Origin: Cypionkella sp049896245
GTDB taxonomy: Bacteria > Pseudomonadota > Alphaproteobacteria > Rhodobacterales > Rhodobacteraceae
DNA length: 64,000 nt
Assembly (NCBI RefSeq): GCF_049896245.1
Contig: NZ_JAFCTX010000006.1
Coordinates: forward strand, 1-64,000
Reading direction: 5' to 3'
Positions 32,167 through 41,059 of this stretch are shown here, one piece after another. The notes beneath the pieces are model-generated. The model made no database searches. It worked only from the letters and a program-made list of their open reading frames with translations, and had not been told where the DNA came from. The stretch's first letter is position 1. Each line of letters opens with the position of its first letter. Position numbers and translations under genes: made by a program.

Positions 32167-34506
32167 TCATCGGCGTTGGCCTTGCACGGCGGTCAGGATG
32201 CGCTCGGGGGTGGCGGGGGCGTCCAAGCTTGGGTAGCGGCTGCCGTCTCCGGTGGCGGCTATGGCGTCGGAGAGGGCGAGGAAGGCGGAGATGCCAAGGT
32301 TGAACGGCGGCTCGCCGACGGCTTTGGATTTGCCGACGGTGTTTTCGCGGTTGGGCCTGTCCCAGAGGGCGACGTTGAAGATGGGGGGACGATCCGAGCA
32401 GGCGGGGATTTTGTAGGTGCTGGGGGCATGGGTGGTGAGCGCGCCTTTGGCGTTCCAGACCAATTCCTCGGTGGTCAGCCAGCCCGCGCCTTGGACATAG
32501 GCGCCCTCAACCTGGCCGATGTCTAACGCGGGGTTCAGCGAGGTTCCGGCGTCGTGCAGGATGTCGGTGCGCAGGATGCGGTTTTCGCCGGTGAGGGTGT
32601 CGATCACGACCTCGGTGATGGCGGCTCCGTAAGCGAAATACAGGAATGGGCGGCCTTTGCCTTTGACGCGGTCCCAGTTGATTTTGGGGGTGGCGTAGAA
32701 GCCTGTCGAGCTGAGGGAAATCCGGGCTTGGTAAGCCCATGCGGCGATTTGGGCGAAGGGGTAGGTTTCTCCACCTGCGCGCACCGTCCCATGCTCAAAC
32801 CGGATTTCGTTGGGGTGGGTGCCGAGTTTGTCGGCGAGAAAATCGGCCATGCGGGCGCGGATGATTTCGCAGGCGTTTTGTGCGGCCATACCGTTCATAT
32901 CGGCCCCGGACGAGGCGGCGGTGGCGGAGGTATTGGGGACTTTGGCGGTGTCGGTGGCGGTGATTTTGATCTGAGCGGTGTCAACGCCGAACACCGAAGC
33001 TGCCACTTGGGCTACCTTTTGGTTCAGGCCCTGACCCATCTCGGTGCCGCCGTGGTTGAGGTGGATCGAGCCGTCTTGGTAGACATGCACGAGGGCCCCG
33101 GCTTGGTTCAGCCAAGTAAGGGTGAAGGAGATGCCGAATTTGACCGGGGTGAAGGCGATGCCGCGTTTCAAGATTGGGTTTGTGCTGTTCCATGCGGTGA
33201 TTTCGGCGCGGCGGGTTTGGTAATTGCTCGATTTCTCTAAGGCGTCGGTGATGTCTTGGCCGATGAAGTCCTCGACCTCCATGAAATAGGGGGTGGTTTG
33301 GGGGGCGGAATTGGCGGGGGAATAGGTGGAGCCTACGCGGTGGCCGGTGCCGGGGCCTGTGGGTTCAGCGGCGCGGTAGTAGTTGAGTTTGCGGATCGCG
33401 TTGGGGTCTTTGCGCAGGCTGTGGGCGATGTGGTCGATGACGCGCTCGATGCCGATGATGCCTTGCGGGCCGCCGAAGCCACGGTAGGCGGTGGCGGATT
33501 GGGTGTTGGTTTTCAGGCGATGCGACTCAATACGAATATCGGGCAGATGGTAGCAGTTGTCGGCGTGCAGCATGGCACGGTCGGCGACGGCGAGCGACAG
33601 GTCTTGCGCCCAGCCACAGCGGATCAGATGGGTGAAATCTATCCCCAAGATGCGGCCTGCGGCGTCGATGCCAGCGCGGTAGCTGATGCGCAGATCGTGG
33701 CGTTTGCCGGTGATCATCATGTCGTCGTCGCGGTCGTAGCGCATTTTGCAGGGTTTGTTCAGATCACGGGCGGCGATGGCGCAGGCGATGGCGAGGGCGT
33801 TGCCTTGGGATTCCTTGCCGCCGAAGCCGCCACCCATGCGGCGGGTTTCAACGCGGACAGCGGACATTGGCAGGTGGAGGGCGTGGGCGGCTTTGTGTTG
33901 AATCTCGGTGGGGTGTTGGGTGGAGGAATAGATGTGGATGCCGTCTTCTTGCGGGATCGCGGCGGCGATCTGGCCTTCTAGGTAGAAATGTTCTTGGCCG
34001 CCGACTTCCATCGTGCCTTCGATGATTTGGGGGGCGGTGGCGATGGCTTTGGCGGCGTCGCCTTTTGTCCAGATGATCGGGCCTGCCTCAAACCGGGAAT
34101 TGGCTTTCAGGGCGTCATCGACGGTCAGCAGCGCGGGGAGTTCGGCGTAGGTGATTGTCCCGAGGCGGGCGGCTTTGCGGGCGTTGAGGTGGGTGTCGGC
34201 GATGACGAGGAAAATGGGTTGGCCGATGTAATGGACTTTATCTGTGGCGAGCAGGGGTTCGTCATGGGTGGAGGGCGAGCAATCGGGCATCTCGGTGAAG
34301 TCAGCGCTCGCGTAGGTTTTGATCACGCCGGGGGCGGCTTTGACGGCGGAGAGGTCGATGGCGGTGATGGTGCCGTGGGCGCAGGTGGACAGGCCGAAAG
34401 CGGCGTGCATTGTGCCCGCAGGCAGCGGGATGTCGTCGAGATAGCGGGCTTGGCCAGTGACATGCAGGGGGGCAGAGTCGTGCGGGAGGGGTTTGCCGAT
34501 GGTCAT
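32167..34506 (-). CDS. xdhB: Xanthine dehydrogenase molybdopterin-binding (large) subunit
   Basis: A 779-residue subunit, normal for bacterial two-subunit XDH. The N-terminal fragment (GQARYLDDIP, YIGQPIFLV) is followed by the molybdopterin-binding regions including GGGFGGKES, RGFGGPQG and the active-site glutamate near VGEPPFNLGISAF. It oxidises hypoxanthine to xanthine and xanthine to urate. It overlaps xdhA by four bases (ATGA), so the two are made together. The last of the motifs, with GEPP, matches the catalytic GEPP/GE of the family. Confidence 0.95.
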   Translation of the reverse strand: MTIGKPLPHDSAPLHVTGQARYLDDIPLPAGTMHAAFGLSTCAHGTITAIDLSAVKAAPGVIKTYASADFTEMPDCSPSTHDEPLLATDKVHYIGQPIFLVIADTHLNARKAARLGTITYAELPALLTVDDALKANSRFEAGPIIWTKGDAAKAIATAPQIIEGTMEVGGQEHFYLEGQIAAAIPQEDGIHIYSSTQHPTEIQHKAAHALHLPMSAVRVETRRMGGGFGGKESQGNALAIACAIAARDLNKPCKMRYDRDDDMMITGKRHDLRISYRAGIDAAGRILGIDFTHLIRCGWAQDLSLAVADRAMLHADNCYHLPDIRIESHRLKTNTQSATAYRGFGGPQGIIGIERVIDHIAHSLRKDPNAIRKLNYYRAAEPTGPGTGHRVGSTYSPANSAPQTTPYFMEVEDFIGQDITDALEKSSNYQTRRAEITAWNSTNPILKRGIAFTPVKFGISFTLTWLNQAGALVHVYQDGSIHLNHGGTEMGQGLNQKVAQVAASVFGVDTAQIKITATDTAKVPNTSATAASSGADMNGMAAQNACEIIRARMADFLADKLGTHPNEIRFEHGTVRAGGETYPFAQIAAWAYQARISLSSTGFYATPKINWDRVKGKGRPFLYFAYGAAITEVVIDTLTGENRILRTDILHDAGTSLNPALDIGQVEGAYVQGAGWLTTEELVWNAKGALTTHAPSTYKIPACSDRPPIFNVALWDRPNRENTVGKSKAVGEPPFNLGISAFLALSDAIAATGDGSRYPSLDAPATPERILTAVQGQRR

Positions 34507-35897
34507 AGGGAGACCTCCAAGACGTTTGTGGCGGTGCCGTTCATGTCGTGGAAGTAGCGGATCAACAGGTTTTGCGCGGTGGTGAGGCGGTAGGTCGAGG
34601 AGGCGCGCATGTCGGTGAGGGGTTGGAAGTCTTGCTCGAAGGCCGGGAGTGCGGCTTGCAGGGTTTGCAGGGTGAAGGGTTGGTTCAGGATGGCCGCTTC
34701 GACATGGGTGGTGCGTTTGGGGATGCCTGCCATGCCGCCGAAGGCGATGCGGGCTTGGGTGATTTGACCGTTGTCGGTGGTGAGGTTGAAGCAGCCAAGC
34801 ACGGCGGAGATGTCTTGATCAAAACGTTTGGTCAGTTTGTAGCAGCGCAAGTTTGGTGCGGTTGAGGGGATGGTTATTCCGGCAACGAACTCGCCGGGGT
34901 GGCGATCTTGTTTGCGGTATTCAATGAAGAAATTCTCCAGCGCGATGGAGCGCAGGTCGTGGCCTTTGCGCAGGTGCAGAGTGGCACCCAGCGCGATCAG
35001 GGCGGGGGGGGCGTCACCGATGGGCGAGCCATTGGCGATGTTGCCGCCGATGGTAGCGGCGTTGCGGACTTGTTCCGAGGCGTAGCGGCGCAGCATTTCG
35101 GCGAAAGAGGGATGCAGCGGGACTAGAGCCTCGCGCAGTTGGGTGATGGTGACGGCGGCACCGATATGCAGTTGGCCGGAGGAGTGCTCGATCTGTTGCA
35201 GGTCGGTGACGGCGTTCAGGAAGGCGATTTGGCCGAGATCGCGCAGTTGTTTGGTGACCCAGAGGCCGACATCGGTAGCCCCGGCGATCAGGGTGGCATT
35301 GGGGTTTTGTTGATACCAGTCGGCGAGATCGTCGGAGTTTGTCGGGCGGAAAGCGCCGGGGAGGCTATGCGCCTCCCCCGTCCCCACCGCGCCCGGCAGG
35401 TTGTGCTGGTCGGTCTTCATCCAGTCGGGGACCTTCGCGGTTTCGGCTGCAATGGCGGCGCGGATGATCGGGGCGTAGCCGGTGCAGCGGCAGAGGTTTC
35501 CGGCGAGGGTGGTGTCGTGGTCGGTGCGTTGCAGGGTGTGGGCGGTGGCCATCGAGGCGATGAAGCCGGGGGTGCAGAAGCCGCATTGGCTGCCGTGGTG
35601 GGCGATCATCTCGGCTTGCACGGGGTGGAGTTCGCCGTTCGGGCCGCAGATGCCTTCGACGGTGCGGACGGCTTTGCCGTGGAGTTGCGGCAGGAATAAT
35701 ATGCAGGCGTTGAGGGCTTTGGGGCCGTTTGCGTCGGTGACCATGACGGTGCAGGCACCGCAATCGCCCTCATTGCAGCCCTCTTTGGTGCCGCAGAGCG
35801 ATTGGTCTTCGCGCAGGTATTCCAGCAGGGTGCGCGTCGGGCTGCCGCCTGATATGCGCACCGGCGTTCCGTTCAAGAGAAACGCTGTGTCAGTCAT
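34503..35897 (-). CDS. xdhA: Xanthine dehydrogenase small subunit (2Fe-2S and FAD domains)
   Basis: A 464-residue subunit. The plant-type [2Fe-2S] ligands are in GCNEGDCGACT (C41, C46, C49) and the second cluster in CGFCTPGF and CRCTGY. The FAD domain follows from about residue 190, with TLIAGATDVGLWV and NAATIGGNIANGSPIGD, and the CO dehydrogenase flavoprotein C-terminal domain closes it. Electrons pass from the Mo centre through these clusters to FAD and NAD. It is the first gene of xdhABC. Confidence 0.95.
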   Translation of the reverse strand: MTDTAFLLNGTPVRISGGSPTRTLLEYLREDQSLCGTKEGCNEGDCGACTVMVTDANGPKALNACILFLPQLHGKAVRTVEGICGPNGELHPVQAEMIAHHGSQCGFCTPGFIASMATAHTLQRTDHDTTLAGNLCRCTGYAPIIRAAIAAETAKVPDWMKTDQHNLPGAVGTGEAHSLPGAFRPTNSDDLADWYQQNPNATLIAGATDVGLWVTKQLRDLGQIAFLNAVTDLQQIEHSSGQLHIGAAVTITQLREALVPLHPSFAEMLRRYASEQVRNAATIGGNIANGSPIGDAPPALIALGATLHLRKGHDLRSIALENFFIEYRKQDRHPGEFVAGITIPSTAPNLRCYKLTKRFDQDISAVLGCFNLTTDNGQITQARIAFGGMAGIPKRTTHVEAAILNQPFTLQTLQAALPAFEQDFQPLTDMRASSTYRLTTAQNLLIRYFHDMNGTATNVLEVSL

Positions 35898-36349
35898 GGT
35901 TCATCCTGCCGCGGTCTGTATCAAGGGACATGTCGCGCGCCCGCCCGATGCGGCGTAAAGCGGGGGTGCTGCCGTTTGGTCTATGAAGCCTTGGACTGGG
36001 GTGTTGTGCAAGCGATAGATTGATGGGTTTTGCGAAAGGAGTTTCTGGGAATTGGTGGGTATGGCGGGGTGGTCCCAACTCGGGGCCAAATTTGTTTGTT
36101 TTATATCAAGTGGTTGGGGTGGTGAGTTTAAGGATTTGTTAAGGATTGGCGGGAGGTGGGTTGGAAACCCACCCTACGACTAAGGTGCGCGCAAGGGATC
36201 GCCACTTGTGTGGAAAGTGGGCGGATCTGAAATCACGAGGCCCGGCCTGCGCAGGGGCGAGGGGTAGCTTTGGGGTCATTCCAAGCCCCACCGCCTTGCA
36301 GTGCACCATCCACCTTTCGCCCAGTGTCGCAACTGGTTAGGCTGCCGCC
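35898..36349. other. Non-coding region between xdhA and dnaE, with one hairpin
   Basis: In about 450 bp the clear structure is a hairpin GGTGGGTT/AACCCACC at 36155-36173, followed by CTACGAC. It is the sort of short intergenic repeat common in Rhodobacteraceae. The rest is partly AT-rich (36090-36140) and probably holds the promoters of xdhA (leftwards) and dnaE (rightwards). I see no gene. Confidence 0.5.
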
Positions 36350-39300
36350 ATGTCAGCACCTCGATTCATCCATCTGCGTACCCATACCGAACACTCGCTG
36401 TTGGAGGGGGCGGTGCCTGTGAAGGCGCTTTTGAAACTTTGCGCCAAGCATGAGATGCCTGCGGTGGCGGTCACCGACAGCAACAACATGTTCGCGGCAC
36501 TGGAGTTTTCGGTTTACGCGCGGGACGCCGGGGTGCAGCCGATTGTGGGGTGTCAGGTTTCCGTCGCCTATGATCCGGGAGTGGCGGGGGAGAAGTTGCG
36601 GGCCTCGGCCTCGGTCGTGCTGCTGGCGCAGAATGAAGCGGGGTATATGAACCTGATGAAGCTGAACTCTTGTCTTTATATCGACAAGGGCGGGGCTTTG
36701 CCGGAGGTGACGGTTGCCGAGTTGGAGAAGTATGCGGCGGGGCTGATCTGTTTGACCGGGGGGGCGGATGGGCCGCTGGGGCGGTTGGTGCAGACGGCGC
36801 AGCTGCCGAAAGCGCGGGTGTTGTTGGAGCGGTTGGCGGCGGCTTATCCGGGGCGGCTTTATGTGGAGTTGCAGCGGCATCCGGGCGAGGGTGGGCGGTT
36901 GACCGAGGCAGAGGCTGCGACGGAGCGCTGGTTTATTGAAACGGCGTATGAGTTGGATCTGCCGCTGGTCGCGACCAATGATGTCTATTTCCCGGCGGCG
37001 ACGATGTATGAGGCGCATGATGCGCTGATCTGCATTGCCGAGGGGGCTTATGTCGATCAGCAGCAGCCTCGGCGCAGGTTGACGCCGCAGCATTATTTCA
37101 AAACCGAGGCCGAGATGGTGACTCTGTTCGCCGATCTGCCGGAGGCGGTGGAAAATACGGTTGAGATAGCAAAGCGTTGTGCGTTTGCGGCGTTCAAGCG
37201 CAACCCGATCCTGCCGAAGTTTGCGGATGATGAGGTCAATGAGTTAAGGCGTCAGGCCAATGCGGGGTTGCAGGCGCGGTTGGCGATTATTCCGCATGCG
37301 GTTTCGCTGGAAGACTATCAGGCGCGGCTGGATTTCGAGCTGGGAATCATCGAAAAGATGGGATTTCCGGGCTATTTCCTGATCGTTGCGGATTTTATCG
37401 GTTGGGCGAAGAAAAAGGGGATTCCGGTCGGGCCGGGGCGGGGGTCGGGGGCTGGATCACTGGTGGCTTATGCGCTGACGATCACCGATCTGGACCCTTT
37501 GCGCTATGCTTTGCTGTTTGAGCGGTTTTTGAACCCGGAGCGGGTATCGATGCCCGACTTTGACATCGACTTTTGCATGGATCGCCGGGGCGAGGTTATT
37601 CAATACGTTCAACAGAAGTATGGCCGCGATAAGGTCGGGCAGATCATCACCTTTGGCGCTTTGCTGTCGAAAGCGGCGGTGCGCGATGTCGGGCGGGTGT
37701 TGCAAATGTCTTATGGGCAGGTGGACCGCTTGTCGAAGATGATTCCGGTGGAGGGGGTGAAGCCGGTTTCAATCACTAAGGCGCTGGCGGATGAACCTCG
37801 GCTGCGGGAAGCGGCGAAAGAGGAGGTCGTGGCGCGGCTGTTGGATTATGGCGCGCAGATTGAGGGGCTGTATCGCAACGCCTCGACCCATGCCGCCGGG
37901 GTTGTGATCGGCGATCGGCCGCTGGATGAGTTGGTGCCGCTGTATCAAGACCCGAAATCGGACATGCCTGCGACGCAGTTCAATATGAAATGGGTCGAGC
38001 AGGCCGGGTTGGTGAAGTTCGACTTTCTCGGGTTGAAAACGCTGACGGTGATCCAGAACGCGATTGATCAGATCAACGATGGCGGGCGGGCGCTGAATCA
38101 GTCGGCTGATGGCCGCGTGCTGTATGAGGCGAAACTGGGGGCGGAGAATGACATCGGGCTGATCCCGCTGGATGATGTGGCGTCGTATGAATTGTATGCG
38201 GCGGCGAAGACGGTTGCGGTGTTTCAGGTGGAATCCAGCGGCATGATGGATGCGTTGCGGCGGATGAAGCCGACTTGCATCGAGGATATCGTGGCCTTGG
38301 TGGCGTTGTATCGGCCCGGCCCGATGGAGAATATCCCGACCTACTGCGAGGTGAAGAACGGGCTGAAAGACTTGGAGTCGATCCATCCGACGATTGACCA
38401 TATTCTGGCCGAGACCCAAGGGATTATTGTTTACCAAGAGCAGGTCATGCAGATCGCTCAGGTGATGGCGGGGTATTCTTTGGGCGGGGCTGATTTGCTG
38501 CGCCGGGCGATGGGAAAAAAGATCGCCGAGGAGATGGCGAAGGAGCGGCCCAAGTTCGTTGAGGGCGCGAAGAGGACCCATAATGTCGATGTGAAAAAGG
38601 CCGGGGAGGTGTTCGACCTTCTGGAGAAATTCGCCAACTATGGGTTCAACAAATCGCACGCGGCGGCTTATGCGGTGGTCAGCTATCAAACCGCTTGGTT
38701 GAAGGCGAACCATCCGGTCGAGTTCATGGCCGGGGTGATGAATTGCGATATTCATCTGACCGACAAGCTAGCGGTTTATAAGCGCGAAGTCGGCAAATTG
38801 GGCATCAAGACGATTGCGCCTTGTGTCAATGCGTCTTTGGCGACGTTTACGGTGCGCGATGGCGCGGTGGTTTATGCTTTGGGCGCGTTGAAAGGCGTGG
38901 GGCCCGAGGCGATGGGGCTGATTGTGACGGCGCGGGGTTTGAGGCCGTTTGCGACCTTGTTCGATTTCGCGCGCAGGGTGGATATGAAGCGGGTCGGCAA
39001 GCGGCCACTGGAAATGTTGGCGCGGGCGGGGGCGTTTGACGTTCTGGATGGCAACCGGGCGCGGGTGTTTGAGGCTTTGGATGCGCTGGTGGCCTATTCG
39101 GCGGCGATCCATGAGGCGCAATCGTCTTCGCAGGTGTCGCTGTTCGGCGAGTCGGGGGCGGATATTCCCGAGCCGCGTCTGGCGTTCCGCGATGGTTGGC
39201 TGCCGGTGGAGCGGTTGACGCAAGAGCATCTGGCGATTGGGTTTTATCTGTCGGGGCATCCGCTGGATGATTATATGTCGGCGCTGAAACGGCGCGATGT

Positions 39301-39832
39301 GTTGACGCTGACCGAGGTGACGCGGAAAGCCGAGCGGGGGATGTGCATTGCCAAGATTGCAGGCTCGGTGGCCAGCAAGCAGGAGCGCAAATCGGCGAAG
39401 GGCAACCGCTTTGCCTTCGTGTCGCTGTCCGATCCGACCGGGCTTTATGAGGTCACGGTGTTCTCGGACACGCTGGAAGCGGCGCGCGATCTGCTGGAGC
39501 CGGGGATGAATGTGGTGCTGACGGTGAAGGCGGAGCTGGAGGGCGAGACGTTGAAACTGCTCGCCAATGCGGTGCAGCCGATTGATCAGGTGGCGGATGC
39601 GGCGGGGGCGCAGGCGTTGCGCATCCATCTGAACCGGGCCGAAGCTGCGGTGTCGATTGCGCTGCTTTTGGCCAAGGTCGAGGGGCGCAACAAGGCGCAG
39701 ATCACCCTGTGTGTGCCCGATGATCAGGGCCGCGAGATTGATCTGACCCTGCCGCAAAGCTATCCGGTGACGGCGCAAATCAAGGGCGCGATCAAGGCGA
39801 TGCAGGGCGTGGTGATGGTCGAGGAGGTGTGA
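36350..39832 (+). CDS. dnaE: DNA polymerase III subunit alpha
   Basis: An 1160-residue replicative polymerase, normal for DnaE1. It has an N-terminal PHP domain (HLRTHTEHSLLEG, AVTDSNNMFAALEF), the Pol3 palm with catalytic aspartates in PDFDIDF, GRGSGAGSLVAYAL, the fingers region with YNGFNKSHAAAYA-like sequence, and a C-terminal helix-hairpin-helix and OB-fold (GMCIAKIAGSVASKQ). LFGE near residue 926 (VSLFGESG) is a probable clamp-binding motif. It is the catalytic core of the chromosomal replicase. It is transcribed alone. Confidence 0.97.
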   Translation: MSAPRFIHLRTHTEHSLLEGAVPVKALLKLCAKHEMPAVAVTDSNNMFAALEFSVYARDAGVQPIVGCQVSVAYDPGVAGEKLRASASVVLLAQNEAGYMNLMKLNSCLYIDKGGALPEVTVAELEKYAAGLICLTGGADGPLGRLVQTAQLPKARVLLERLAAAYPGRLYVELQRHPGEGGRLTEAEAATERWFIETAYELDLPLVATNDVYFPAATMYEAHDALICIAEGAYVDQQQPRRRLTPQHYFKTEAEMVTLFADLPEAVENTVEIAKRCAFAAFKRNPILPKFADDEVNELRRQANAGLQARLAIIPHAVSLEDYQARLDFELGIIEKMGFPGYFLIVADFIGWAKKKGIPVGPGRGSGAGSLVAYALTITDLDPLRYALLFERFLNPERVSMPDFDIDFCMDRRGEVIQYVQQKYGRDKVGQIITFGALLSKAAVRDVGRVLQMSYGQVDRLSKMIPVEGVKPVSITKALADEPRLREAAKEEVVARLLDYGAQIEGLYRNASTHAAGVVIGDRPLDELVPLYQDPKSDMPATQFNMKWVEQAGLVKFDFLGLKTLTVIQNAIDQINDGGRALNQSADGRVLYEAKLGAENDIGLIPLDDVASYELYAAAKTVAVFQVESSGMMDALRRMKPTCIEDIVALVALYRPGPMENIPTYCEVKNGLKDLESIHPTIDHILAETQGIIVYQEQVMQIAQVMAGYSLGGADLLRRAMGKKIAEEMAKERPKFVEGAKRTHNVDVKKAGEVFDLLEKFANYGFNKSHAAAYAVVSYQTAWLKANHPVEFMAGVMNCDIHLTDKLAVYKREVGKLGIKTIAPCVNASLATFTVRDGAVVYALGALKGVGPEAMGLIVTARGLRPFATLFDFARRVDMKRVGKRPLEMLARAGAFDVLDGNRARVFEALDALVAYSAAIHEAQSSSQVSLFGESGADIPEPRLAFRDGWLPVERLTQEHLAIGFYLSGHPLDDYMSALKRRDVLTLTEVTRKAERGMCIAKIAGSVASKQERKSAKGNRFAFVSLSDPTGLYEVTVFSDTLEAARDLLEPGMNVVLTVKAELEGETLKLLANAVQPIDQVADAAGAQALRIHLNRAEAAVSIALLLAKVEGRNKAQITLCVPDDQGREIDLTLPQSYPVTAQIKGAIKAMQGVVMVEEV

Positions 39833-40018
39833 CATCGCGCCTGAGACCCGGTGATGGCCAATAACGCCGAGGTGCGAAACTCTGCCGATGATGACGCTTT
39901 TGTGAGCAGAAGAGTCGAATCTCTGCCAAATTCCTGCAAAAGAGAAGAAAATAGTTGTTTGCTGGATCAAATCAGTAAATATCTACGGGAATTGTCGTAA
40001 TTAAAGGGCGGAATCAGC

Positions 40019-40780
40019 ATGGATAGTATCTGGGACTACATGCTCATCGGGTTTATTGCGCAGTTGATTGATGGATCATTGGGCATGGGCTTTGGGGTGA
40101 TCTCGTCCGCCGTGCTGCTGGCGCAAGGTGTGCCGCCGCCGTTGGTGTCGGCCTCGGTCAATGCGGCGAAACTGCCGACGGGGGGGACGGCGGCGCTGTC
40201 CAACCTGTATCATCGCAATATTGACTGGCGGATTGTCGGGGCGCTGGCGGTGTTTGGCTCGATTGGCGGAATATTGGGGGCGACGTTGCTGTCTGGGCTG
40301 AAGGGCCATGCGCTGCAATATCTGGTCAACGCCTATCTGCTGCTGATGGGCAGCTATATTATCTATCGCGGGTTTTATGGCATCGCGCTGCAGGTGGCGA
40401 AAACCCGGCGTTTTCAGGCGATTGGCTTTGCGGGCGGGGTGATTGAGGGCATCGGTGGATCGTGGGGGCCGATTGTGAACACCGGGCTGTTGGGCTCGGG
40501 CGTTGAGTCGCGCTATGCGATTGGCTCGACGAATTTCTCGGAGTTTATCGTCAGTTTCGTGGTGTTTACCGCGCTGGGCGTGGCGTATTATTTCGGGTTG
40601 TGGGGTGAGGAAACCGATTGGAGCCAAGTGCGGATGACGGTGTTTGGTCTGGCTTTGGGGGGCTTGCCTGCGGCATTTTTTGGCGGCTATCTGGCAAAGA
40701 TGGCCCCGCGCAGGCCTTTGACGATTGCGGTCGGGCTGTTTGCGCTGGGCGTGGCGATTTACCGATTGGTGAATATGTAA
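40019..40780 (+). CDS. Sulfite exporter TauE/SafE family protein
   Basis: A 253-residue membrane protein with about eight hydrophobic segments and the TSUP family repeats, the first around AQLIDGSLGMGFGVISSAVL and the second around FAGGVIEGIGGSWGPIVNTGLL. Family members export sulfite, sulfoacetate or other small anions, or import thiosulfate. The two-repeat architecture is complete. The neighbourhood gives no clue to the substrate. It is convergent with slyX. Confidence 0.88.
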   Translation: MDSIWDYMLIGFIAQLIDGSLGMGFGVISSAVLLAQGVPPPLVSASVNAAKLPTGGTAALSNLYHRNIDWRIVGALAVFGSIGGILGATLLSGLKGHALQYLVNAYLLLMGSYIIYRGFYGIALQVAKTRRFQAIGFAGGVIEGIGGSWGPIVNTGLLGSGVESRYAIGSTNFSEFIVSFVVFTALGVAYYFGLWGEETDWSQVRMTVFGLALGGLPAAFFGGYLAKMAPRRPLTIAVGLFALGVAIYRLVNM

Positions 40781-40792
40781 TCACCAATGGGA

Positions 40793-40987
40793 CTACCAGT
40801 GCGGGGGGCGGACGTTGGCTTCTGGGGCTTGACCGGGGCCTTCACGCTCGGCCTCACGTTCGGCCAAAAGCTGGGTCAGGCGCAGCAGGCGGTCCAGGTC
40901 TTTGGATTGCCGGGCGACCACATCCGACAGGTCTTCGACGGCGCGGGTCAAATGCGCGATGCGTTCTTCCAGTGCCGTGTTGTCCAT
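40793..40987 (-). CDS. slyX: SlyX family protein
   Basis: A 64-residue protein from the ATG at 40987. The first 48 residues form a coiled coil of heptads (LEERIAHLTRAVEDLSDVVARQ), ending in the proline-containing tail RPPHW, which is the SlyX signature. The function of SlyX is not established. An open frame continues upstream into the opposite-strand hisS gene and is not coding. It sits between TSUP (convergent) and hisS (divergent, 72 bp away). Confidence 0.88.
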   Translation of the reverse strand: MDNTALEERIAHLTRAVEDLSDVVARQSKDLDRLLRLTQLLAEREAEREGPGQAPEANVRPPHW

Positions 40988-41059
40988 TGCCTTGCCCCGC
41001 TTGCTGTGCGCACCCCCATCCGTTACACGGAGCGCGAGAAAAAGCGAAGGCTGTAAGCT

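Noticed and set aside
38768..39970. Long minus-strand open frame opposite dnaE
   Set aside because: Antisense of a conserved coding region; composition is not protein-like.
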